Source: Tetrapyrgos nigripes (taxonomy: Eukaryota > Basidiomycota > Agaricomycetes > Agaricales > Campanellaceae). From it: 64,000 nucleotides of DNA. The stretch is taken from NCBI GenBank assembly GCA_013368315.1, contig JAACJM010000320.1, positions 18,318 to 82,317 of the forward strand, read 5' to 3'. Positions within the stretch are counted from its first letter, which is position 1; each line of letters begins with the position of its first letter. Positions 11,780-23,026 of the stretch are shown piece by piece. The notes beneath the pieces are model-generated. The model made no database searches. It saw only the letters and a list, made by a program, of their open reading frames with translations, and had not been told where the DNA came from. A program made the position numbers and the translations under genes.

Positions 11780-13355
11780 TGCACGATTTTCGTTTCCAGG
11801 AGTAAAATAGAGTTGGATCTTTTTAGACTCCTGAATCAGTTCTCTTATAAAATGGTAATGAATATCAATATGCTTGATCTTGATTCAGTGATAGGATTTT
11901 GACTAATAAAGATCGAGCCTTGATTGTCACCAACAATAGGAACATGACTCAATTTAAAACCAATTTCCTTTAATAGAGTTTTAATCCATAGAGCCTGTTT
12001 CGCACATTCACAAAGTGCCATGTACTCGGCTTCAGTGGAGGACAATGCAACAGTTTTTTGTTTTCGACTTGACAAGCAGATTGAGCCCTGTGCAAGCTCA
12101 AATATAAAGCCAGTTTGTGAATGACGATTATCTCTATCTTGTGCCCAGTCACTATCACAAAAACCTATAAGACCACTAGATTTAGATCCATCATAGATGA
12201 GTCTATAATGTTTTGTAGAAAGCAAGTATCTTATATGTACATGGCTTTCTTCAGATGGTCTGGCGAGGGATTTGCTGAATATGTTGACAATTTGATAACA
12301 GCAAAAGCTATATCAGGGTGAGTACCAAGCATAAGATAAAGGATCGAGCCAATCACTTGTTGGAACAAAGTTCTAACTTTGGTATCAACATTACCATCGT
12401 GTGCTAAAGGAATATATGACTGTGGCATAGGCGTTGTTGTGTGCTTCATATTCTCAGCACCAAAAACGTTTGATGACTTTATTTAAATAATCTTCTTGAT
12501 CGAGAGTAAGAATACTCTTCTTTCGATCACGTTGTATGTGCATGCCTAAAAATTCCTTTGCATCTCCGAGATCATGAGATTCCCATTTAGCCATGAATTG
12601 ATTCATTAATCTGTTTAATAATTTCAGATCTGAACCCATCCATAACGCATCGTCTACATATATGATGGCTATTATGGTTTTGCCATTCATACAGTAAATA
12701 TATACGCCGGCATCTGAATGTAAGCGCTTTAAAGCCTAAAGATTGCATATATTTTGTGCATTCAGTCCACCAGGCTAAGCTTGCTTGTTTCAGACCATAA
12801 AGTGCCTTGCGTAACCTCCAAACCTTGCTTCTGTCCTGACTAACAAAGCCATCAGGCTGCGTCATATAGATTTCTTCGTCAAGAAGTCCATAGAGAAAAG
12901 CACTTTTGACGTCTAGTGCCTTGATCTCCCAATTCTCTATAGCAGCAATGGCAAGTAACAGTCTAACCATTTCGAAGCGGACTACTGGACTGAATACATT
13001 GTTATAATCAATTCCTTCTGTCTGGGAAAAACCCTTTGCAACAAGTCGTGCACGTTTTGTTTTGTTTGATTTAATATTGAATACCCAACGACATCTGACT
13101 GGTTTACGACCTTTGGGAAGATCTACCAATTCAAAGACATTTCGTTTTTTTCAATTGATCAATCTCATATTGACAAGCTTCTTCCCATTGCTTCTTAAGA
13201 TCCTTTGGAGCGTTCCTGAAATCATTAGTTGATGTCCAGTGCTGCACGAAGGTCTTATTTTCCCAATAGTCTATCAGATCTTTTGTAACTTTCTCTCTTT
13301 TATTTTTTGGATCTGGATCTCTATTGGTATCATGATGATATGGATATTCATCCAC
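11780..13355 (-). pseudogene. Copia reverse transcriptase and RNase H part of pol
   Basis: Minus-strand segments in shifting frames carry the reverse transcriptase and RNase H domains. 13,129-12,587 holds RCRWVFNIK, ARLVAKGF, ALDVKSAFLYG and ALYGLKQA; 12,690-12,454 holds the catalytic YVDD; 12,225-11,845 holds the RNase H CDSDWAQD and SSTEAEYMAL motifs. A shifted frame then gives the usual KHIDIHYHF tail and a final DLLTKNLG-like end. Frame breaks occur near 13,145 (A-run), 12,725 and 12,450, and near 11,870. The domains are complete in content but not in one frame. If transcribed they would be part of a gag-pol polyprotein. Confidence 0.9.
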
Positions 13356-13562
13356 TAAAGCAATAGGAGTATTGTGAATAAACAGAGGTGTTGCAGAGGA
13401 ACTTCCTTGTTTATTATCTACAAAGGCCTGCGATAAGAGATAATTTTGTAACCATACTCCCCCTTGTTGAACATGTTGTTCTAAAACATCTTGTTCAAGA
13501 AACTCCGCAATTTCTCCACTAGGTCCTGGTTCTGTTTCAGATTGATCTTCATTGTCACTCTC

Positions 13563-14309
13563 TTATCTGACTTGAGAAGTCGATGGAGTTGGATCTGTTA
13601 CAGTTTGCGAACTAGTAGCACGAGATTGAGAACGAGTTACTCTCAGAGTTACTCTAGTCCATCCACCCCGTGGTATGTCTCTACTGTGTTGCATGTTCGG
13701 ATCTGTAATTCTCCAATTTGGTCTAGATTGACGATCTGAAGATCTAGTCTGATTTGGATTAGGTACTCTATTTATAAATCTACCAGTAGTTAAATCGACG
13801 TTTCGTGGATTAACTGGTTGAGGACCTTGTACAGGTACAGGATCAACAGGTACTTGAGCAGGTGGTTCTGGTGCAGGTGGTGGAGTCAGTTCACGAGATT
13901 GTGTAGATTCTGTTTTGGAGTCATTTGGATCAGAAGGTTGGTGTGCACCAGGATTATGGTCTTCAGAACTAGCATCCGAACTATTTCCATCATCAATATT
14001 TTGATGATCACCATTACCTACATCGGGTGGTGGACCCTGATCATCAAATTGATCTCTGAACAGGTCATCTAAATCGAGGGGTACTACAGGGTCAGGTGGG
14101 AGATTATTTGTACCCTGTTTGTGCAAACTGCACATTAATTCAGAAGGTTGGACAGGTTTGGTGGATTTGTCGCTTTCTTCTGTTTCGGATGATAAGACTC
14201 GTGGAAACCATTTCTCAATGAAGAGTGCTTGTGGACTAACAAAGAGTGAATTGTCACGTCTCATGAATAACCAGGCTTTAGAACCTTTTTCATAACCAAC
14301 AAAGATCAT
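13563..14309 (-). pseudogene. Copia pol linker between integrase and reverse transcriptase
   Basis: This 248-codon open frame starts with FVGYEKGSKAWLF, the conserved block that normally follows the integrase C-terminus. It continues as a Pro/Ser/Asp-rich low-complexity spacer typical of copia polyproteins. It is out of frame with the integrase by one base: the run near 14,315 reads five A on the minus strand where four would keep the frame. Confidence 0.8.
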
Positions 14310-15603
14310 TAATTCCGATTTTTGGGGAGAGTTTATTTACTCTTTTCTTTTCTGGGATGAATACATATGCAGCGCATCCCCAAGAACGGAAGTAAGATAC
14401 ATCTGGTTTCTTTTTGTACCACAATTCAAAAGGAGTCTTCCATTTGAGTCGTTTTGTTGGTGTGTGACATGCTACAAAAGTAGCTGTGGCAAGAGAAAAT
14501 TCCCACCAAGAAGGAGGTCCATTTGCATGATGGCACATGGCTTCTGACTTCTCATTGAGTGTTCTAATTATTCTCTCGGCACGACCATTTTGTTGATGTA
14601 TGTATGGGGCTGACATTTGTCTTATAATGCCTTTTTCAGCAAGGAAGTTGTCAAAATCTTCGTTCATAAACTCTGTTCCCAAATCTGATCGTAAAGTCTT
14701 TAGTTTTTTGCCAGTAGACTGTTCTGCCCAGGCAATGTACATTTTAAAAGACTTAAAGACATCAGATTTCCTTACTAAAAGGAAGGTTACAGGGAAAGAA
14801 CTAAAGTCATCAAGAAAGACAACGAAATACTCGTACTTGTGATATGATATAGATGGTTGTTGTTTCACATCTGTATGCACAAGTTCTAATACTTCTGTAG
14901 CTCGCTTTTCTGATAAAGGATAAGGTTTCGATGGAGTCTTGCCTAAGGCACAGCCTCGACATACACTATGTTTAGGTACTTTAAATGGTTTTAGGCCTTT
15001 AGTATTCTTAATGATATGACTTTCCACTGCCTTTTCAGCATGTCCATAGCGGTTATGCACGATGTCATAATCAGTAGGAGTAGATGATAGATTTGCTGAC
15101 TCAGGAATGATTATCTTCGATTTGAGCCAATGCAAATTGTCTTTCCGATGCATTGGTAATAATGTCATCAGAAGACTTTGATCTACTTCTTTCCGAAACT
15201 CGGACTTGCCATCTCGTGAGATTTCATAGTATCCTTCACGAAGAATACATCCTCGAGACAACAGACGATGTGTGCAAGTTGGTTGATAAAACACTGGGTA
15301 TAGTTTTATAGTATGTTTGACTCCTTCTTCATTGATGTGTTCAATGAACACAGTTCCAACACCTTCAAGGTAAGTTTCAGATCTTTTATCAGCAATCTGA
15401 AGTGGAATTGGATTGGGTAACTTATGGTACTGAGCAAAATCCATTAAATTGTTTGTAATATGAGTCGATGCACCTGAATCTGAAACCCAATAGGTTATTT
15501 CATCAGTGATCTTACTCTTACAAATACTATTCAAAGGATACTTTTCACACGTTGAGCAATGTGCACGAGCAACAAAACTTTGTTCATAAATAAATACAGG
15601 CAC
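14290..15603 (-). CDS. Copia protease and integrase part of pol
   Basis: This 437-codon open frame on the minus strand contains, in order: a protease with the active-site DSGAS triad (YWVSDSGASTHI), the GAG-pre-integrase HNRYGH block, and an integrase core. The integrase core has the catalytic acidic residues in VHTDV, SDLGTEF and the QQNGRAER block. The C-terminal WGCAAYVFIPEKKR part is present. Protease would cleave the polyprotein and integrase would insert the cDNA. Frame with gag upstream (15,605) and with the downstream part (14,300) is broken. Confidence 0.92.
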   Translation of the reverse strand: MPVFIYEQSFVARAHCSTCEKYPLNSICKSKITDEITYWVSDSGASTHITNNLMDFAQYHKLPNPIPLQIADKRSETYLEGVGTVFIEHINEEGVKHTIKLYPVFYQPTCTHRLLSRGCILREGYYEISRDGKSEFRKEVDQSLLMTLLPMHRKDNLHWLKSKIIIPESANLSSTPTDYDIVHNRYGHAEKAVESHIIKNTKGLKPFKVPKHSVCRGCALGKTPSKPYPLSEKRATEVLELVHTDVKQQPSISYHKYEYFVVFLDDFSSFPVTFLLVRKSDVFKSFKMYIAWAEQSTGKKLKTLRSDLGTEFMNEDFDNFLAEKGIIRQMSAPYIHQQNGRAERIIRTLNEKSEAMCHHANGPPSWWEFSLATATFVACHTPTKRLKWKTPFELWYKKKPDVSYFRSWGCAAYVFIPEKKRVNKLSPKIGINDLCWL

Positions 15604-15638
15604 ATCATTTGTAATAATAGTACAATTGTCTATAGCCG

Positions 15639-16980
15639 CTAGGCTGTATGAGATTCACAATAGTCCGACGACATTGAGATCTGAGGCAATTGTATGAGTG
15701 CACTATTTTTATTAGAGGTGTGAAATACTTGCCAGAAAGCCATAGTTTCGTCTCCATCAATATAAATTTCCACATCTGATTCTGAACCAAGACTGACACC
15801 ATCATCATCGGCAAGGTATCCAGACGAAATGGAAACATTTATCGCATCTGCCAGAGATGAGGGACCAGCTTCTTCTTCTAAAGGTACATCATAGCGAGGT
15901 TTCTTCGAAGTGTTTCCAAATTCATCAGGTTCTCTTTTTATATTCTTGAGGATTGGATCTGTGAACATGTGAGACATTCTGTCTTGCCACATTTTGAATG
16001 CAACACTCGGAGGAATATATTTAAAGGAACTTTCTTCGCTATGATTCGAAGATGTAGAATCTGATGATTCAGAAGAAGACGAACCTCGAACAGCCTTTCG
16101 CTTTCTACTTGAAGACGACGATGATGCTTTAGTATGATTAAAAGGTAGAGTGCGAATGAAATCGGGATATAGTGATGTATCATGAAATTGAGTGTTAATT
16201 GTAACACCATTTGTGCGCATAACAGATTGAGCAGGAGTAGGCCAGTAAGCTCTCTCAATTAAGGAAGGAGGCTTTGATGGAACTGGCTCACGTTTTTTAA
16301 ACTGCTGTGGAATCCATTTATGGTTGCGCATATCAGCCAAAGCTTTATTCATGATATAGCGGCAAAAATACTCGACCTCTTCCTTGATTTGTTTCTGAAT
16401 GGGACGGATAGTTCTTTCATGATCAAACCATTGGTTTTGTCATGTCTTCGTCACCATTGAGATCCTCTTTTGCTCGAAGATAAGGTTCTGTATGAGTGCC
16501 ATCAGAATTGTATGTGTAATCCCAAATTTCGGCTAGCTTACAGGTCATTTGATGACGAGCTTCTACTCTGAGAAAGCTTTCAAAATCAACTGTCTCCTGT
16601 GCGAGTTCATTGATCATGAGTTTCTCATAATGAGTAAGAATAAAGTAACCGAAATCGTTTGCAGTCTGACCTGTTTAGCTAAGTTCCGCTTTACTCTTTC
16701 CTTCAAAGAAGAATTATTGTTCTCGTCAATAAAGCAATCTGATCGAACAATCAGAAAGTTATGATAGGGAAGAAGTTCATAAATGGGTTGCTCACATGTC
16801 TCTGGTAGATCATCAGTGTCACTGATTTCGATTGGATCTAATGTGGCATTTATAAAAGGATTTGCCATAAAAGCGGTCACCATTAAAGGAGCATCATCAT
16901 CAGAATCTGAATCAGCTTCGACTTCTGGATTAGCTAAATTAGCAGCACCTTTTTTAGAACCCTTCTTCTTCTTACTGTGA
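15639..16980 (-). pseudogene. Copia gag region
   Basis: Minus-strand frames at 16,883-16,614, 16,617-16,423 and 16,352-15,639 follow the 5' LTR and precede protease, the position of gag. They are rich in Ser, Glu and Lys and share no easily recognised zinc knuckle. A short leader frame near 17,235 (MDRIVEVNGE) ends at a GAGTAAGC that could be a splice donor. The frame changes between the pieces look like indels, so I treat it as a broken gag. Confidence 0.6.
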
Positions 16981-17277
16981 CGAGTTTTCTTCTTCTTATC
17001 TCCCCCTTGATTCGCATCACTACAGGTATAAAGTGACTTATCTAGATCTATAACTAAACCAGCAAAGAGTGCCTAATGCGACTCTAAACTGAACCCAGGT
17101 TATATATTTTACTGGGCAATATAGATGAAGAAGGAGATAAAGCGAAAAAAACGATCCACCAACTGCACAACATTGAGTCTGACAGCTTACTCAGTGATGA
17201 GCTCGCCGTTGACCTCGACAATGCGATCCATCTTGACAATGGTAGTTGTATGGGATAAGACCAGCATCGATGGCCCT

Positions 17278-17291
17278 CGGGGCCCATAACC
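17278..17291 (-). promoter_or_regulatory. Copia primer-binding site, initiator-Met half-tRNA type
   Basis: The minus strand reads GGTTATGGGCCC directly inside the 5' LTR. This matches the anticodon-loop region of initiator methionine tRNA, the primer used by Drosophila copia and relatives, where a cleaved half-tRNA primes minus-strand synthesis. Confidence 0.85.
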
Positions 17292-17690
17292 TAATGAAGC
17301 AGCAAATATTCAGCATAGGGTGACCAGTCAGTAGAGCTCACCAAATAGAGGGCTGAGTAGAAAGCTAGTAGAGCTTAGATACGAGTTGCTTGTAGAGCAG
17401 ATAGAACTGGATATTGTTCTGTAGTATCTACAACTTTACAGAGAGCTTTTATACTAGATAAAGAGCATGTAATTACTAATATCTACATTGTCCATGGACA
17501 TACCTAGAGACTAAGAGGATATTGCCATTGGCCATATTGCTATCTACAGAGATATCACTACATAGTATAAGATAAGAGTAATGTCCGGAGAATGTCCTGG
17601 AGGACTAGCATACTTATAGCTACGTAGAAGTTTCATAATAACTCCATATAGAATCATAGTTACTATACATGGAAGGTATATATTTCAACA
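17292..17690 (-). repeat. Copia LTR, right (5' LTR of the element)
   Basis: Its length equals the left LTR, with two base differences. It carries the promoter end of the element on the minus strand and is followed on the plus strand by the second GTTCA target copy. Confidence 0.95.
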
Positions 17691-17695
17691 GTTCA

Positions 17696-19580
17696 AGGAG
17701 ATGTATACTGGGATACAGGTTTGGAGAGGGGAGAGATGTCTTAGAGGCTGAGAACGTTGAGTGTTCCGTTGGGTGTGTCGATTGCGTTGAGCGATTCGTG
17801 GGTGCTGGGTGAGTGTCTCCAATTTGTTTTTCCTCTTTTTTGTGTCCTTTTTGCTTTTCTCCCCTGCTACACTCGAGTTTCTCCCCCCGTTTCCGATCAC
17901 TACTTTTCCACCTTTATATGATACAAACATGTTAACTATCGTTTCTCTCACTATTTGCTATCAATCTTCGATATTATAATGGCCGTATCTCTCACTCCTG
18001 GTCCACCCTCATCCTACTCTCTGTCACTGAGCGGATGACGCTGTCGCCGCTTCCAGCCTCATTTATTCAGCTCTATCTTCGGCTCTCTTGCCATGCCTGG
18101 GAAATTTTATTTTTTTCAAAAATTAGCCATGTGCTACGTGGACCAGAGAATTGGGCTATAGGCATTCTTCTGGTAGCCTAGTGGTTATATTGTGATCCTT
18201 CAGACTGAGAGGTCACAAGTTCAATCCACATTTTGTACAGTTCTGTAATATCCTTTTGTCACAGCGGATGCTTGCCCTAAGCATTTATTTTCTAGTACAA
18301 TGTCCCACAAATGAAAATGCACTGTTCAAGCCCCTATATATGAATTTTTTGTCACCTGCAGCATGCTTCCAACTGCACAAATCCTACAAAATAAGCAATA
18401 TAAAAAGAGCTTCGCATCTTGCAGGTGATGTTTTCATACAATGTGAACTTCTCTGTGTATTCTATAGCTTCCTATTCATGGACTGATTGTATTTACAAAG
18501 TGGCTATGAATCACTGTAGTATTTTTTTTTTGTATCCTTGAATTTTGAATAACATTTGAACATCTGAAATATTAGACACACTAGCATAGCTATCAAGAAA
18601 CAAGAAATGTAGATTTTCTCCAATATCAGATGTTGTGTCTCTCAGATATGCATCACCACATTTTTAGTGATTTGTCTGTCTTTGTTCAGTAGGTAAGAAA
18701 TATTTCAAAAGAAATGAACAAATAAATGGAAATTCCATCTCAAAATAACATCTACAAACATCTACAATGTATAAAAGTGGTCTCTGAACAGTGAAGCCTC
18801 CTTGGAGGCAAAAAGCAGCTAATTTGCATGGTTCACTGGCCACCAAATGACGCAGAACCATATTGGGAGCTGCATGTAATCATGATTTGTCTTATTTCCC
18901 CATTAGGTTCTGGCCAGAACCAAATCGGGTTCTGACCCTTCCCAGACACCGCATGAGACCCCTATCTTCACCTCTGCATCACACCTCGTTTATATACGCC
19001 TACATGTCGGGTTATCCAAAGCAATACTCAATGTATACCCAACGAAGCCAATATATACAATATATACCTGAGGTGACAGCTTAGCTGAGATTAGATATAT
19101 GGTAGGACATTCAATGGGTTTTTTGGGTGGGTGGGGGCTGAGACGGCGGCCACAGGACTGGGACTGGGGACTGTGGGCTGAGTCTGGCGTGTTTGGCGAA
19201 GAAGTGGTGTCCTCATATTGACTATGTACAGTTTTTGATGATACTACCCAATCAATACCGAATATAAACTCGATTTTCAACTTATTTCACCTCCGTTGGC
19301 TTCTTTCATTTGTTGATCTTCAAACACTTGGTTAAAACTCAGTTCAGCATCTGAGTTGCTGCAGCTTGCTCAGGTTAGGCAAGGCTCAGGTCTCCCTAAA
19401 TGAAAGTTTTGCTCTTGCGCAAAGCTATATGAACTGGTCATGTGCTTCCGACACTTTTCGTTTTTTCGCGCTACATCATACCACTGACACTTTGACATTT
19501 TACTGCTATAATTAGTTCTTACCCGGGTTAGTTGTCTTTCTTTCCTCTACTGAGGGCAGAGTTATTGATTAAATCCCCAT
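17696..19580. other. Intergenic with a SINE-like element, no supported gene
   Basis: CpG-rich until about 18,080 and AT-rich after that. Small frames (18,256-18,486, 18,863-19,084, 18,990-19,280) show no domain. The one recognisable element is the tRNA-like head at 18,163-18,232, listed separately. The last few hundred bases are the upstream region of the NLR-like gene. Confidence 0.5.
18163..18232 (+). repeat. tRNA-derived SINE-like head
   Basis: TGGTAGCCTAGTGGTTAT matches a polymerase III A box (TRGCNNAGTGG form) and, about 35 bases later, AAGTTCAATCC matches a B box (GGTTCGANTCC). Between them GTGATCC and GGTCAC can pair like an anticodon-region stem. There is no good acceptor stem, so it is not a working tRNA. 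A SINE head or a tRNA pseudogene fits better. I could not define its 3' end or a target duplication. Confidence 0.5.
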
Positions 19581-19584
19581 AGAA

Positions 19585-22500
19585 ATGTCTCGAAGAAACC
19601 TCAGCAATATACCAGATCCCAGAATTGAGGAAGGAGATGAAATCAGTATTCCTGGCATAAAGATTGGACGGCTCGAGCCTGCGGAAGGGTTCAGTAGCTT
19701 TGCAGGCTACTGGAGTCATGAATTCAGAGAGCAGAGGAGTTCAGCTTTTGGAACTCGTCAATACAAATATGGGTGGACTCGAGATAAGAAGAGATTTGTT
19801 GAGAAAAGATCCTTAAGTCATCTTGCTTTTGATGCTGAGCTTTCAAGACCAGACAATCGGACAAGAGATGAAGATAAAGATGAAGATGCAATGGTTGTGG
19901 ATGGATTAGGTGGTGACCAGGAAAATATTAGTGCTCCATTCAGTATGTCACTTGATTCTGAAGAAAGTGATGATCAGAGGAAAGGCACAGGAGCAAGCAA
20001 GCATGATCCCAAAGAGCCCAGGGGTTCTGACCAGCAACAAAATATCCTCAAAGTTGTAAGACAGGCTGATGTCAGGTTTGTACCTTAAATTTCAGACTGA
20101 TAATCCCAGTAATTTACTCACTTGAAATTTGAACTTGTAGCCTGTTTGCTGAAGCAAAGAAATTTTCTATCAACAAAAGTCAAATCAATGTTGTGGGAAG
20201 AGACCAGTATAACACACACAACTATTTTGGAGAACAAGGTAAGATGGAATGTCTGGTACACATAAATTAACTAATATTTCCTATGCAATAGGTAAACATT
20301 TCCATCTGCCATAGATATTGAAGCTGAAACAGATCTATAGTAGGTGCATCTGAGTCTGCGATCACTTCAAAGAAGGTGTGTCTTTCAAAATTTGAAAGCT
20401 AATTTAACCTTTTAAAACTGATAATCTATTCATCAACTCAGAAAATTACATATGAGTAAGCTATTTGTATGTCTTCAGTAAATAAATTTCTTATGATACT
20501 TTCCACCAGTGATATACACTTTGCAACACCTCCACCACCTAAGATCTTCATAGGAAGAGATGATCTTGTCAATGAAGGGGTGGAAATTCTCTGTGGAAGG
20601 GGCCAAAACCATTTGGCAATTCTTGGACCTGGAGGAATTGGAAAAACATGTCTTGCACTTGTCATCAGCAATAAGCCAGAAGTTCAGGCAAAGTTTCAGA
20701 AGTTTCATTTCTTGCCTTGTGACATTCTGGAGGATCAGAATGGTCTCATTCAAGGTCTGGTTCAAGTATTAGGACTAAAGATGCAGGAAGGAAAAAGCCA
20801 GCATGACATCTTATATGGCTATCTTCAAGGCAATCAAAACCCTCTTCTTTTTATCTTCAATAATTTTGAAACACCTTGGAATTATAAGGATGCAAGAACA
20901 GAGGTCAAGCATTTTATTGAAAAGATTGCTGAGTTCAGCTGTGTCACTCTCATTGTCACCATGAGAGGCATGGAAGGGCCAGGAGACATTACATGGAGGA
21001 TACTTGGAGAATCTCAGATTCCAGTGCTATCAAGGGAAGCAGCTAGAGAAGCATTCTACCAGATTTCCAGAAAGCTCAAAACAGAGGATCATTCTGAAAA
21101 AATTGATCATCTCAATGATCAGTTGGACTGTGTTCCTCTGGCAATTAGACTCATAGCCCAGCTTGCCAAAAAGATTAGTCTAGAGAATTTGCTCAGGAGA
21201 TGGAATGAGTTAAAGACTAAAATACTCTCAGAGTCTGGAGCACAGCCAGGAAAACTCACAAATGTGGAATTTTCTATAGAATTATCTGTCAGACTTCTTG
21301 ATCCAGCTGCAAAAGATCTCTTGGGAGCATTGTCATACTTACCAAATGGGATACCTTACTGGAACCAAACACTGAGCAAGATGTTGCCTGATGTTCCAGA
21401 GCCAGAAATCAAAGTATTTCAATTGCTGGATTGCTCACTTGTGCTTGAAAAAAGTGATGCACTCATGATGCTAGCACCAGTCAGAGAGTACATTTCAGCT
21501 AGATATAATATCTCAGACTTCTTCCATAGCCAGATTGAGGTATTTTATGTGGAAATGACAGAAATTGTATCAACTGATACAAAACCAAGGGAAGATTTGG
21601 ATTTGCATATGTTGAATCTTTTTAAGATATTTGCCCAATATGAAGGTCAGGGAGGGCAAGAAAAGGCTGCGTACTGTCTTCAAACTTTGAGGTATATATA
21701 TTATGATCAAGACAAGTACATTAATGCTGCAAAATTCTTGGCAGAAGCTAGAGTCAAGTTGCAAGACATCAATGATAAATATCAGGCAGCAGAATGCCTG
21801 CAGAAGATGGGTGAAATTCACAGAATGCAAAGCAGATACAAAGAAGCAATATCCATGATATCAGAAGCCAAATATCAGTTTCAGAAGATGGGCAATGATA
21901 AGAGTACTGCAAACTGTTTGTGGAGTCTGGGTGACATTTATAGAATGCAAGGCAAATATAGTGATGCAACAGAGACACTGTCAGAAGCCAGGGTTCTTTC
22001 TCAGAGTATAGGTGACCAGAATCGCACTGCACACTGTTTGTGGAGCCTGGGTAACATTTACAATATGCAATCCAAATATAGTGAGGCCACAGAAACACTA
22101 TCAGAAGCCAGAGTTCTGTACCAGAGCATAGAAAGTCAGAGTGGTACTGCAAAATGCTTGTGGAGCCTGGGAGAAATGTACGGGATGCAAAGCAAATATA
22201 GTGAGGCCACAGAAGCACTGTCTGAAGCCAAGGATTTGTACCAAAGCATAGGAGATCAGAGAGGTACTGCAGAGTGTTTCAAAGTCCTTGGACAGATACT
22301 GTACTCACAGGATCGATTGGATGAGGCTATACCATCAATCCTCGAAGCATATAGAATTAATTCCTATTTAAATGATATTCGTGAGATGTGTAGATGTTTG
22401 GAAGACTCAGGAGATATATATAGAAGAATGGGTCAATATGAGCTGGCAAAGCAAGCCTTCATAGATGCACTGGGATCTTACTCCCAGCTTCAGTCTACAG

Positions 22501-22694
22501 ATCATTATTCTATGGGATGGTGTCTTTATCGTTTTGGTAGGCTTTTTAAGGACATGGGTGAGTTTACTGAGGCTACAAAGAGGTTCCAGGAAGCTATGGA
22601 TATCTTTGTATCTCATGGGAATTTGGATCAATATGTGCCTATGTGTGAAAAAGCTCTGAAGGGAATGGAGAGTCTCATTGAGGTTGCTGAGTAA
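19585..22694 (+). CDS. NLR-like P-loop ATPase with TPR repeats
   Basis: Proposed exons: 19,585-20,075 (163 residues, unrecognised N-terminus, acidic end), 20,141-20,238 and a main exon to 22,694. The second exon encodes NVVGRDQYNTHNYF, a linker type seen before the P-loop domain in agaric NLR-like proteins. The main exon opens FIGRDDLV, then Walker A GPGGIGKT and LLFIFNNFETPW at the Walker B position. Here the usual aspartate (LDNxET) is asparagine. LIVTMRG and CVPLAIRL (GLPL-like) follow. From residue 400 (numbering the 741-codon ORF at 20,469) come about eight TPR units, several exactly 40 residues long. Such proteins are NTP-driven sensors in fungal non-self recognition; that role is family inference. 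A direct join of 20,238 to 20,478 keeps the frame but needs a 239-bp intron. An extra small exon (20,341-20,375) is possible. CpG is nearly absent. Confidence 0.85.
21906..22265 (+). repeat. Three 120-bp tandem units encoding TPRs
   Basis: Units start at 21,906, 22,026 and 22,146 and are each exactly 120 bp, one 40-residue TPR. They are roughly 85 percent alike by eye. Differences concentrate at a few codons, for example GDIYRMQ, GNIYNMQ and GEMYGMQ. A weaker unit precedes (21,786) and others follow. Confidence 0.9.
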
Positions 22695-23026
22695 ATGTGT
22701 ATCTTTTTTTAAACCAGTTCTCTTTGACATGTAGTATTGTGCACCAATTTGATTTGACCATATACATAGCTCTGATCTGGTCATTATCTACTTTCTCTTG
22801 AAAGCTTGAATAGTTGAAAATTTGAAAACCTGAAAGACTCACCATAAGTACAGTAAATACTAGGTAGCTCTTGACCTTTTCACTTACAACCTGTGATGAA
22901 TAAAATTTCTCCATCAACATATTAAGATCTGCATGAGAAAGTTCCTCACTTGTTGCTATGGTAACTCCACAACTGTACCCCAAGATTTGCCCATTTGAAC
23001 CTTGATGAGTTGACTGGTCTCTTCAG

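Larger units (their letters stand above)
11155..17690 (-). mobile_element. Ty1/copia LTR retrotransposon, full length
   Basis: A 6536-bp element lies between two 399-bp LTRs and is flanked by the 5-bp target duplication GTTCA (11,150-11,154 and 17,691-17,695). Read on the minus strand the order is LTR, primer-binding site, gag, protease, integrase, reverse transcriptase, RNase H, polypurine tract, LTR: the copia order, with integrase before reverse transcriptase. The two LTRs differ at only 2 of 399 positions by eye, so insertion was recent. Despite this, pol is split by at least four frame breaks, several in A-runs. This copy is therefore unlikely to be autonomous unless those breaks are sequencing errors. 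Confidence 0.95.
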
